This document shows, piece by piece, positions 25,081 to 32,349 of a stretch of DNA of 64,000 nt. Under the pieces are notes generated by a model, which was not told the DNA's origin, searched no databases, and saw nothing but the letters and a program-made list of their open reading frames with translations. The first letter of the stretch is position 1. Every line of letters begins with the position of its first letter. Origin of the DNA: PWXP01 sp034005525 (GTDB taxonomy: Bacteria; Planctomycetota; Planctomycetia; Pirellulales; Thermoguttaceae); NCBI GenBank assembly GCA_034005525.1, contig JAVEUP010000016.1, forward strand, positions 1 through 64,000, given 5' to 3'. The translations under genes and the position numbers were made by a program.

Positions 25081-25290
25081 TTACGTGTACCCTTGCGAGC
25101 GGACCTCGAACGGCTGCTCGCCGGCCAGGACGCGGTTGCACCAGTCGACCGTGGCGCGAAGCTGCTTGAGGTACTCGGACCAGGCCACCTGCTGGCCGTC
25201 GATCTGGTAGCTCGGCTTCGGCTGCTCGGTCAGCTCGGCAATGCGGGCGAGCGTCTGTTGCTTGATGGTGCGAATGGGTTCGAGGTGCAT
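25081..25290 (-). CDS. 69-aa virion-block protein
   Basis: A 69-aa mostly helical protein: IKQQTLARIAELTEQPKPSYQ followed by QVAWSEYLKQLRATVDWCNRVL. This helix-turn-helix-like pair with a W-x-x-Y-L core recalls small head-completion or portal-adaptor helper proteins in phages, but I cannot name it. It begins within the edge of a heptamer array and is coupled to the 227-aa gene by a two-base gap. Confidence 0.6.
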   Translation of the reverse strand: MHLEPIRTIKQQTLARIAELTEQPKPSYQIDGQQVAWSEYLKQLRATVDWCNRVLAGEQPFEVRSQGYT

Positions 25291-25384
25291 GGAAGGTTTC
25301 AGGTTTCAGGTTTCAGGTGTCAGGTTAAGGCCGATCAGACGGATTGGTCGGATCGGGCGGATCCGTCCGATCGGCGGGAGGTTG
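25290..25384. repeat. CAGGTTT/CAGGTGT heptamers plus GATCGG-rich core
   Basis: Four to five CAGGTTT/CAGGTGT heptamers (25290-25326) are followed by a GATCAGACGGATTGGTCGG-type patch up to the capsid stop codon. It is the reverse-complement counterpart of the unit at 12108-12217. Confidence 0.8.
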
Positions 25385-25386
25385 CG

Positions 25387-26577
25387 TTACGCGGGCGGGC
25401 CGGCGTCGCCGCCGGTGCTGCGCACGAGGTAGCGGGGGTTCAAGACGGCCGCCGCGCCGCGCTCGGACGCCTTGTACCGCACCACCACGTCCTGGCTGAA
25501 CTCGGCCTCCGAGTTGCGCGGCGACTGGGTGACCGTGATCGGCCAGTTCTCCATGTACGCCAACGCGCGGCGGAAGTCGCCCACAAACCAGTACCGCCGC
25601 GCCGCAGCCGGCGAAACGCCCGAGGCAATCAGCCGCCGGTACGCCAGCCGGCTGTCGACCACTCGGTATCCGCTCAGCGGGTTGGCGGCCGTCGTGGCCG
25701 TTTCCGCCCCGGCGGCCGTGTAGGTGATCTCGGCCGCGCGGAACACGCGATGCGCGGCGTGCCGGTAGGCTGGCATTACCAGCACGGTGGTGCCTTGCAC
25801 CAGAACCGGCTCGGCCGTGTTCGGATCGAGCATGTCGGCGAAGAGCTGCTCGGCCGCGTCCACGTCGGTCCAATCGACCAGCTCGCGGTCGATTTCGTTC
25901 ACCCAGTTCCCGTCGGGCGCCGCGCCGGAGCCGGTGCTGGAATAGGTGTTGTACGCCTGGCCTTTCCACTTGTAGTTGTTCGTCACGCCGACGGCGAGGT
26001 CCACCAGCCGCTTCTCCTTGTTCAGCCCGAGCACCTCGCCCACCTCGGCCGCCCGCTGCAACACCAGGTGCGTGCGGTCGAAGAAGATCGCCTCCTTGGT
26101 AACCGGCACGATGAGGCCCCGCTTGGTCGTCTGCGGCGTTTCGATGTAATCCTCGCCGAAGCCGACGTTCGGGTAGGGCATGCCGGGATGGACCTCGGTC
26201 ACCTCGTCGGTAATGCGGCCGATGCCGGGCAGGCGCTCGCCGTCGAGGCTGGTGGGAATCGTGTCGACCAGGCGGGAGAGGACGAACGCCTCCTGCCGGT
26301 ACGCTTCGAGCACCTTCGCCTGGATCACCTGCCCGGTGATGTTCGAGAACGCCGTCACGTCCACGCCGTCGCCGGCTTCGAGCACGTACTCGCCGTGCCG
26401 CGGGTCGAGCGCCCGCACGCGCTGAGGCCCGAGCGTGGCCTCGGCCAAATCGCGGATGCTGAAGTCCTCGGGCCGCAGGTGACCTTCGCCGAGGGCCTCG
26501 CCGAGGTGCCGGACCGTCTGCCGCGGTCCGTTCAGTTCGTACATGCGCCGCAGTTCGCGGTACTTGATTGCTCGCAT
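25387..26577 (-). CDS. Putative phage-type major capsid protein
   Basis: A 396-aa protein. The charged helical N-terminus (residues 1-60) is followed by ATTLGP-like and FSNITGQVIQAKVLEAY sequences, then VPVTKEAIFFDRTHLVLQRA and VLVQGTTVLVMPAY, a layout seen in HK97-fold capsids of the kind annotated near Mu gpT. The protease/scaffold gene lies two genes upstream, the usual order. ATG 26577 has an AAGGAGA ribosome site; the longer upstream frame runs into a repeat and is rejected. Fold assignment needs a structure or profile search. Confidence 0.7.
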   Translation of the reverse strand: MRAIKYRELRRMYELNGPRQTVRHLGEALGEGHLRPEDFSIRDLAEATLGPQRVRALDPRHGEYVLEAGDGVDVTAFSNITGQVIQAKVLEAYRQEAFVLSRLVDTIPTSLDGERLPGIGRITDEVTEVHPGMPYPNVGFGEDYIETPQTTKRGLIVPVTKEAIFFDRTHLVLQRAAEVGEVLGLNKEKRLVDLAVGVTNNYKWKGQAYNTYSSTGSGAAPDGNWVNEIDRELVDWTDVDAAEQLFADMLDPNTAEPVLVQGTTVLVMPAYRHAAHRVFRAAEITYTAAGAETATTAANPLSGYRVVDSRLAYRRLIASGVSPAAARRYWFVGDFRRALAYMENWPITVTQSPRNSEAEFSQDVVVRYKASERGAAAVLNPRYLVRSTGGDAGPPA

Positions 26578-26655
26578 TCTGGATCTCCTTGGGATGTGCG
26601 GGTGCTGCCCGCCGGATGGTTGGGTTTGGTTTGGGGATCGGACGGATCCGTTGTG

Positions 26656-26782
26656 TAGGGTGGGTGGTTCCGGGCGCGTAGCGCCCGGGTTCACCCACGC
26701 GGGCTCGGGTGTAGTCGTTGCATGCGGAGAGGCGCGCGTGGGTGAAGTAAGGCTGCCGAGACAGCCGGAACCACCCACCCTA
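26656..26782. repeat. TAGGGTGGGT inverted-repeat element upstream of the capsid gene
   Basis: A 127-bp element with the same halves as the one at 24258: left hairpin GGGCGCGTAGCGCCC plus TTCACCCACGCG; right GCGTGGGTGAAGTAAGG and a GGCTGCCGAGACAGCC hairpin, ending CCACCCACCCTA. It lies five bases from the stop codon of the 160-aa gene. Confidence 0.9.
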
Positions 26783-26786
26783 CGCC

Positions 26787-27269
26787 CTATGCGCTCGGGC
26801 TGCCGCCGTGGACGCCGCCGGTCATGATGGTCGAACGGATGTCCACCAGCACGCTGGCCGGATGGTTCGTCTCGCGGCGGGCCACGCGGCCGATGGCGCA
26901 GCGGCTATGAGCGACCGACACCACGTGCTGGCTCAGTAGCCCCGTGCCGGCCGTATTCTCGGCCGGGCCGATCAGGTCGCCGAGTTCACGGTTGCCGGCA
27001 GGCGCGTCGAACTCGAACACGCCGGTGGTCGCCACGCGCACCGGCGATACATCGCCGGCGCGGCTGCGCTGCATGGCCACGCCGAGGAAACACGCGGTGA
27101 ACTGCTCCTGGTTGGCCGGCCCGCCGCCCAGGTCGGCCAGGGCGGCGGCCGGTTTCGCATTGTCGACGTCCTGCCACAGCAGGTCGCCAATCTCGATTTG
27201 CGTTGCCGCGTCGACCGCGGCCACCACGGGGTTCGTATCGCCGTAGCGCCATCGCATTCTGTCTGCCAC
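26787..27269 (-). CDS. Putative capsid-decoration-type protein
   Basis: A 160-aa protein placed between protease and capsid genes, where phages carry decoration or cement proteins. It is beta-rich with Gly/Ala turns: EIGDLLWQDV, AACFLGVAM-like and GVFEFDAPAGN stretches suggest a DUF2190-like fold, but the match is by pattern only. ATG 27269 follows AAGGAGA. A short heptamer array separates it from the protease gene. Confidence 0.5.
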   Translation of the reverse strand: MADRMRWRYGDTNPVVAAVDAATQIEIGDLLWQDVDNAKPAAALADLGGGPANQEQFTACFLGVAMQRSRAGDVSPVRVATTGVFEFDAPAGNRELGDLIGPAENTAGTGLLSQHVVSVAHSRCAIGRVARRETNHPASVLVDIRSTIMTGGVHGGSPSA

Positions 27270-27283
27270 TTGAGGGTCTCCTT

Positions 27284-27377
27284 GGGAGTTGGGAGTTGGG
27301 AGCTGGGAGCTGGGAGCTGGGAGCTGGGAGCTGGGAGCTGGGAGCTGGGAGTTGGGAGTTGGGAGTTGGGAGTTGGG
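27284..27377. repeat. Unpaired GGGAGCT heptamer array
   Basis: About 13 tandem heptamers (GGGAGTT then GGGAGCT then GGGAGTT) with no complementary arm. The order of variants is symmetrical: T-type units at both edges, C-type units in the middle. Same heptamer as at 17204 and 17736. Confidence 0.9.
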
Positions 27378-27383
27378 GGCCGG

Positions 27384-28313
27384 TTACGGACCGGTGATGG
27401 CGGCGGCGAAGGTCTTGGCGTCGAGGGGGCGGAAAAGGCTCTCGACGAGCAACTGGTCGCGCGATTGCGCCCCGGTCCCCGTGCCGCCGTCCAGCGACCG
27501 CACCAGGCGTGCACGCTCCTCGACCAACGCCCGCATCGACGCTTCGCCGTCGGCCGCTACGAGCGACTCGAAGAACTCGGGGCTGGTCACGGCACGCGCG
27601 GCCGGGCTGGGGTGGTCCGGCGACGGCAGGCCGAACTCGGCCAGCATGCCGCGGGCGGTCTCGCGCCGCTGCATGCGGTCAAGCTCCTCGCGAAGTCGCT
27701 GAAGCTCGCCGGCCGCCTCGGCCCGAATTGCCTCGACCAGGTCGGCCCGGTGCTCGGCAAGCAACTCGACCGACAAGGACGCCAGGTCGCACGGCGCACC
27801 GCCGGCGGCGCCGCCCTCGAACAGGCCCCGCGTCGTGGCCGGGTCGGCCACCAGGTCGACGCTTTCCACCTGCGTGATCGCCTCGACCACCAGTTCCTCG
27901 CCCCTGCGCGCCGTGCGTGCGTGGACGTGGTGCGAGAAGCCGACGTTGCCCGGCGCGTGCTCGGCGTCCCAGGCGAGTTGCTCGGCCATTGCGTGCTTCG
28001 GGTTGAAATGGAAGTCGGCGAACAGGCCCTCGCCGTCGCGCAGCTCGACGTTGCGGATGGCCCCGATGCGGTCCTGGTAATCGCGAGGGCGGGCCGGGTG
28101 GCCCTTCGGGTGGTTGAGGTTCACTTTCGCCCCTTCGTACAGCGGAGCGGCCTGGGCGAGTGCCGCGGGCAGGTACACACGGCCATTGCGCGAACGCAGC
28201 CCCAGAATCTTCACGCCCCGGATCACTCCCGCCTCGCGGTCCACCCGCACCGTCGGCCCGTGCCAGCCGGCGAACTCCTGAAGGGTTTCGGTCGTTTGCA
28301 TGGTTCCAGTCAT
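27384..28313 (-). CDS. Putative prohead protease/scaffold protein
   Basis: A 309-aa protein with the design of prohead proteases fused to a scaffold. The protease part holds VNLNHPKGHP (catalytic His region), GFSHHVHARTA (likely Ser) and VESVDLVADPATTRGLFEG, the conserved ending of this class. The last 110 residues are Glu/Arg/Leu-rich and helical, the scaffold. It would cleave capsid and scaffold subunits during head maturation. GAGGA precedes ATG 28313. The gene is first of the long run, so it opens the putative virion operon. Confidence 0.75.
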   Translation of the reverse strand: MTGTMQTTETLQEFAGWHGPTVRVDREAGVIRGVKILGLRSRNGRVYLPAALAQAAPLYEGAKVNLNHPKGHPARPRDYQDRIGAIRNVELRDGEGLFADFHFNPKHAMAEQLAWDAEHAPGNVGFSHHVHARTARRGEELVVEAITQVESVDLVADPATTRGLFEGGAAGGAPCDLASLSVELLAEHRADLVEAIRAEAAGELQRLREELDRMQRRETARGMLAEFGLPSPDHPSPAARAVTSPEFFESLVAADGEASMRALVEERARLVRSLDGGTGTGAQSRDQLLVESLFRPLDAKTFAAAITGP

Positions 28314-28349
28314 AAGGGTTTCCTCGTGTGGTAACGTGGCAAGAACGAA

Positions 28350-28397
28350 AAAAGGCCTGACGGGAACCCCTTGCTGAAAGGTTCCTGCCAGGCCCTT
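28350..28397 (-). terminator. Terminator-like hairpin in front of the virion block
   Basis: On the minus strand AAGGGCCTGGCAGGAACC pairs with GGTTCCCGTCAGGCCTT around a short loop and is followed by TTTTTTCG. It could end transcripts of the 60-aa gene, or act as a leader attenuator for the prohead-protease operon, whose start codon is 37 bases further on. Confidence 0.7.
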
Positions 28398-28525
28398 CCG
28401 GATACCCGCTTGAAGGCGGGCCCCGGTGAGATACCGTGTGAGTTGTTTTTCTTCGCGTGGCGGCGTTCAGCTTGATCCGCCTGATCCGTCCGAGCTGACT
28501 GATCCGACCGATCGAGCGTGGCCGC

Positions 28526-28708
28526 TCAGCGCTCGATGCGCTCGAGGCGGCGCCGGATGTGCTGGATGGTGCCGTCCTGCACGCTCAGTTCCAGGGCCAC
28601 GAGGCCGAAGAACCCGCGCCGGGTGGCCTCGGCCAGAAGTTCGGCCAGCGCGGCTTCAAGCTGGGCCAGCTTCTTGGTGTTTCCCGGCGTTGGTGCGTGC
28701 GTGATCAT
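28526..28708 (-). CDS. Small helical protein upstream of the virion block
   Basis: A 60-aa protein beginning MITHAPTPGNTKKLAQLEAA and ending QHIRRRLERIER. It contains two predicted helices around GFFGLVALELSVQDG. The same sort of short protein occurs widely in planctomycetes beside phage-like genes. I do not know its function. The start is ATG 28708; 28720 is an alternative. No good ribosome site is visible. Confidence 0.6.
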   Translation of the reverse strand: MITHAPTPGNTKKLAQLEAALAELLAEATRRGFFGLVALELSVQDGTIQHIRRRLERIER

Positions 28709-28867
28709 CGCCCGTACCATACCACACTTCGGCGAAAACTCAAGAGGAAGTTTTGGGCCACCGGCCGAAGAGGCGTTTGAAGTCGCGGGACCTACAGAGA
28801 ATCGCAGTTCTCAGCCCCGGCGTGTAGATAGTGCGACGTTCCTCCAGTCTCCGGCGCCGACCGGCCC

Positions 28868-29050
28868 AATGCCCCCGGCTTGTCCGGGGGATGGTTACGC
28901 TTTTCGCTACAGCAGAAATACGCGCCACAGTTGCCATTGCCCTGCGGTGGCGGCTTTGCCGCCACCGCAGGGCAATGGGCGAAAGGGTACGGTGGCGCCG
29001 TGTGTAGCAGCGAACGTGACACTCCCCCGGGCAAGCCGGGGGCATCGAGT
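28868..29050. repeat. Large layered palindrome with a 20-bp perfect hairpin
   Basis: The centre is CATTGCCCTGCGGTGGCGG (28935-28953) against its exact complement (28959-28977), extended by one C-G pair around TTT. Outer segments also match: ATGCCCCCGGCTTGTCCGGGGG on the left edge and CCCCCGGGCAAGCCGGGGGCAT on the right, then TTCGCTACA against TGTAGCAGCGAA. The 410-base gap between genes holds nothing else. Confidence 0.85.
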
Positions 29051-29129
29051 CCTGAAGCCTGCCGGAACAAGAATGTTATGAGGCTCGGCCGCCCACGTAT
29101 TGGATCTTGCGTCCGGCGGGGCCGGGCAA

Positions 29130-29825
29130 TCACCCGTCGAAGCCGCAGTCCATGCCCAGGCGGGTTTTCAGCTCATCGAACTGCCGTGCGTAATGATCAC
29201 TTGAGGAGTGGACGTGCTCGGCTTCCGTAATGAACTTCAGCCCGTCGTCACAGCGGATATTCCGCTGCCGAAGTGTGTGTTCGAACGGAACGAGCTGCTC
29301 GCCGTAGACGATCAGCAACTTGTGCTCATCGAATTGGATCTCGTGGGGCACGTCGGGGTTGAGTACCGCGATGCCGGTGCAGCCGTCGTTCAACAGAAGG
29401 TCTTCGTAATCCCAAAGGATGCTCTCCAGCACGGGCACGTCGATATGCTCGCGGTACAAGTCGGTATGCCCGCGGCTATCGCGATGGTGGCTGGTTTCGA
29501 GCACCACGTCGACCACGCTGCCCAGCGGCCGGATCAAGTCCATGAACACGTCGAACAACCGGTTGCGCGACACGGCGGCCATAAGGACGGGGACACTGCT
29601 GTGGCTTTGCTCGTCGTGATAGGCGTCGTGCCGGTAGCCCTCGGTCGGAACGACTTGCAGGTCGTAGGAGGGGCGCACGGCCTCGGTGAGCATGAAGTTG
29701 CCGTAGCGGTCCACGCCGAGGTGCGCTTCAAGATCCTCCTCCGAGAGGTGCTCGAAGCTGCTGGTTCCGGAAGGCATCGCGCCTTCGCGGAAGACATTTC
29801 GGAAAAATTTCTTCAGGAAGCCCAT
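29130..29825 (-). CDS. Conserved hypothetical protein
   Basis: A 231-aa protein starting MGFLKKFFRNVFREG with an acidic, mostly soluble body (HLSEEDLEAHLGVDRYGNFM, VDVVLETSHHR, LNDGCTGIAVLNP). I do not recognise a catalytic motif, although the repeated His residues are notable. It is not obviously a virion gene. ATG 29825 is chosen over a TTG at 29837. It lies apart from the virion block by a large palindrome. Confidence 0.6.
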   Translation of the reverse strand: MGFLKKFFRNVFREGAMPSGTSSFEHLSEEDLEAHLGVDRYGNFMLTEAVRPSYDLQVVPTEGYRHDAYHDEQSHSSVPVLMAAVSRNRLFDVFMDLIRPLGSVVDVVLETSHHRDSRGHTDLYREHIDVPVLESILWDYEDLLLNDGCTGIAVLNPDVPHEIQFDEHKLLIVYGEQLVPFEHTLRQRNIRCDDGLKFITEAEHVHSSSDHYARQFDELKTRLGMDCGFDG

Positions 29826-30293
29826 CGTTGCTCTCAAATCGCTCGGCTACCGACTCTGGCATCGCGGCTGCCAGGGTGCCCTCTTCTATCCAACCGTAGG
29901 TCACATTTCTGGCAATGCGCCACGGTCTCTTCTGCCTTCCAAGGCCACTCCACTTGCCCCCGCTGCCAGTACCCAACAACCATGACAATCGCTACAATCG
30001 CTAGCCCAAAAGAAACCGTTGGAACCAAGCAGAAAACGCCGATTGACGGGTGGCGCGGCGGCCTCGTGACCAGCCTACCGCTAGTCTAGCACCGAAAAGC
30101 GTGGCGCGCGGACAATCGGCCGCCAACTTGCCCACCAACACCCGCACGCCGCGAAGGAACCTTCTCGTTGCGTTGGCGTAACGGTTCACGGAGACTGTTC
30201 CAATTCAGTCGGCGGCGGCACACAGCGAAGAACCGAGGCTACCCAACCCGACGCAAATGCCGTACACTGGGCGAAAAGGAGTTTCCAGAGACC

Positions 30294-31826
30294 ATGCGAA
30301 GCAAACCTGCCCACTGGAGCGTATCGATAGTCGCAGCTATTTGTCTTGCAGCGACAGGCTGCGCTGAGCCCATCGGGCCGATTCACCCGGCCGATCCAAC
30401 CACGGAGCCGCTCGGCGAAAACGACCGACAGTCGTGGCAAATCCTCATGCTTGGCGGCAATCGGGTGGGCCACGCGGGCACAATCATCCGGCATGTCAAG
30501 CATGACGGACAACAGCTTGTGCAAATGGACGGCTTGACGGTGCTCCGTGTACAACGTTTCGGCCAGATGACCGAGCAGCAAATCCGGCTTGCCGACCTGC
30601 AGACCCCAGATGGCAAGCTCCTAAGGGTGAGCGCATCGATCGAGCAGGGGCACGAGCCACTCACAACGGTCGGGGTGGTTCGGGGCAACCGGCTGGAACT
30701 GGAAGTCGGGACACTCGGCAAGACGACCAAACGTTCCATCCCCTGGTCTGACGATCTTGGCGGATTTCACGCCGTGGAAGACTCCCTGTTGCGCAAGCCC
30801 ATGCAGCCCGGCGAGCATCGCCGCCTGACGGCCCTGATGCCCGGCCTGGCCGACCTGGCCGAGGTGGAACTGAAGGCCGTCGGCCATGAGCAGGTGACGT
30901 TGCCTGGCGGCGAGTTCAAGCTGTTGCGGATCGACAATGTGACCCATCTCGGGCCAGGGCAGGAGTTGCGCAGCGTTCTTTGGACCGATCCCGACGGCGA
31001 GGTCGTCAAGTCCTGGACCGACACGCTCAACCTCGAAACCTATCGGGTTTCCAAGGACGTGGCATTGGCCGAGTTCGAGCCGGCGGAACTCGATCTGGGC
31101 TTCGATCTCGCCGTGAAGGTCAAACGGGCCATTGCCGATCCGCATGCGACGAGGCGAGTCCGGTATCGGGTGACCCTCGACGGTGACGATCCGGCCGAGA
31201 TGTTTCTTCAAGGGCCGTCCCAGCAGGTGGCGCCCATCGGGCCGCACGCCGCCGACGTGACCGTGTACTCCATTCGCCCGGGTGTGGACGGAAACCCCGA
31301 TGCCCCATCGGAGACGCACGCCGAGGCCGATCTGCTCCCCTCGAATATGATCCAAAGCGACGATCCGGAAATCGTCCGGCTTGCCCGCGAGGCCGTCGGC
31401 GACGAAACGGACCCGTGGCGAAAGGCCGTGGCCTTGGAGCGGTTCGTCGGCGGGTACGTCACGGAGAAGGCTTATACGCAGGCCTTCGCCACTGCGGCGG
31501 AAGTGGCCCGCGAGCGGGAAGGCGATTGCACCGAACACGCCGTCCTGCTGGCCGCGCTGTGCCGCGCGGCGGGAATCCCGGCCCGCGCGGCCGCCGGGCT
31601 CGTCTACTTGTCGCCCCGCCGGGCGTTCTTCTTCCACATGTGGACGGAGGTGTACGTCGACGGCCGCTTCATCCCGCTCGACGCCACCCTGGCCCGCGGC
31701 GGAATCGGCGCGGCACACCTGAAACTCACCCACACCAGCCTCGAAGGCACCACCGCATTCACCGCCTTTTTGCCGATCATCCGCGCCATCGGCCGGTTGA
31801 AGATCGAAGTGATGGAGATTGAATGA
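30294..31826 (+). CDS. Transglutaminase-like lipoprotein
   Basis: A 510-aa exported protein. LAATGC at about residues 18-23 is a lipobox, so it is probably anchored by lipid after Lgt action. The C-terminal third holds the transglutaminase-like triad: GDCTEHAVLLAALCRAAGIPAR (Cys), FFFHMWTEVYVDG (His) and FIPLDAT (Asp). This fold includes proteases and transferases, so the reaction is open. An AAGGAG site lies upstream but at a long distance. Its stop overlaps the start of the adenosyltransferase gene by ATGA. Confidence 0.85.
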   Translation: MRSKPAHWSVSIVAAICLAATGCAEPIGPIHPADPTTEPLGENDRQSWQILMLGGNRVGHAGTIIRHVKHDGQQLVQMDGLTVLRVQRFGQMTEQQIRLADLQTPDGKLLRVSASIEQGHEPLTTVGVVRGNRLELEVGTLGKTTKRSIPWSDDLGGFHAVEDSLLRKPMQPGEHRRLTALMPGLADLAEVELKAVGHEQVTLPGGEFKLLRIDNVTHLGPGQELRSVLWTDPDGEVVKSWTDTLNLETYRVSKDVALAEFEPAELDLGFDLAVKVKRAIADPHATRRVRYRVTLDGDDPAEMFLQGPSQQVAPIGPHAADVTVYSIRPGVDGNPDAPSETHAEADLLPSNMIQSDDPEIVRLAREAVGDETDPWRKAVALERFVGGYVTEKAYTQAFATAAEVAREREGDCTEHAVLLAALCRAAGIPARAAAGLVYLSPRRAFFFHMWTEVYVDGRFIPLDATLARGGIGAAHLKLTHTSLEGTTAFTAFLPIIRAIGRLKIEVMEIE

Positions 31827-32338
31827 GCATCTACACCCGAGACGGCGATGGCGGGCAAACCCGGCTTCCCGGCAGTGCGCCCATCTTCAAGGACTCGCCC
31901 GCGGTGGAAGTGTGTGGAACGATTGACGAATTGGGCGCCGCGCTGGGCCTGGCCCGATGCCAGCCGCTGCCCGAGAAGATGGGCCCGCTGCTTCAGAGCA
32001 TTCAGCAAACCTTGCTGCAACTCAACAGCGAACTGGCCGACCCGGGGCAGCGAGGCGACGCCTCGCGGGCAATCGGCCCGCGACAGATTGCGGAACTGGA
32101 AGCCGCCATCGACGGCTACGAGTCACAGCTACAGGCGCTGCGAGCCTTTATCCTTCCCGGCACGTCGCATGCCGAGGCGGCATTGCACTTCGCCCGTACC
32201 GTATGCCGCCGGGCCGAACGCCGCGTCGTCAGCCTGGCCCGGGCGGAACCGCACCGCACCGGCGAGCATCACCTTGCGTATCTGAACCGGCTGAGCGACC
32301 TGCTTTTCGTCCTTGCACGATATGCCGTTGCCCGATGA
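31823..32338 (+). CDS. Cob(I)alamin adenosyltransferase, PduO type
   Basis: A 171-aa protein of the PduO-type ATP:cob(I)alamin adenosyltransferase family, which makes adenosylcobalamin. Diagnostic sequences are MSIYTRDGDGGQTRLPGS (ATP-binding N-terminus), VCGTIDELGAALGLAR, FILPGTSHAEAALHFARTVCRRAERRV and LNRLSDLLFVLAR. Length is normal for the single-domain form. Its ATG overlaps the preceding stop, so the two are translationally coupled, an odd partner for a lipoprotein. It converges with lysA, with 11 bases between stops. Confidence 0.93.
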   Translation: MSIYTRDGDGGQTRLPGSAPIFKDSPAVEVCGTIDELGAALGLARCQPLPEKMGPLLQSIQQTLLQLNSELADPGQRGDASRAIGPRQIAELEAAIDGYESQLQALRAFILPGTSHAEAALHFARTVCRRAERRVVSLARAEPHRTGEHHLAYLNRLSDLLFVLARYAVAR

Positions 32339-32349
32339 TCGGCACCGGT

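Noticed and set aside
25093..26658. Plus-strand 521-codon open frame opposite the capsid gene
   Set aside because: It runs antisense over the 69-aa, capsid and connector genes, has no ribosome site and no recognisable domain; high GC makes long shadow frames common.
26972..27514. Proteins of SQLPTPSSQLPAP type as real genes
   Set aside because: These are translations of GGGAGCT heptamers in one frame; kept only where a real enzyme reads through them (17205-17342).
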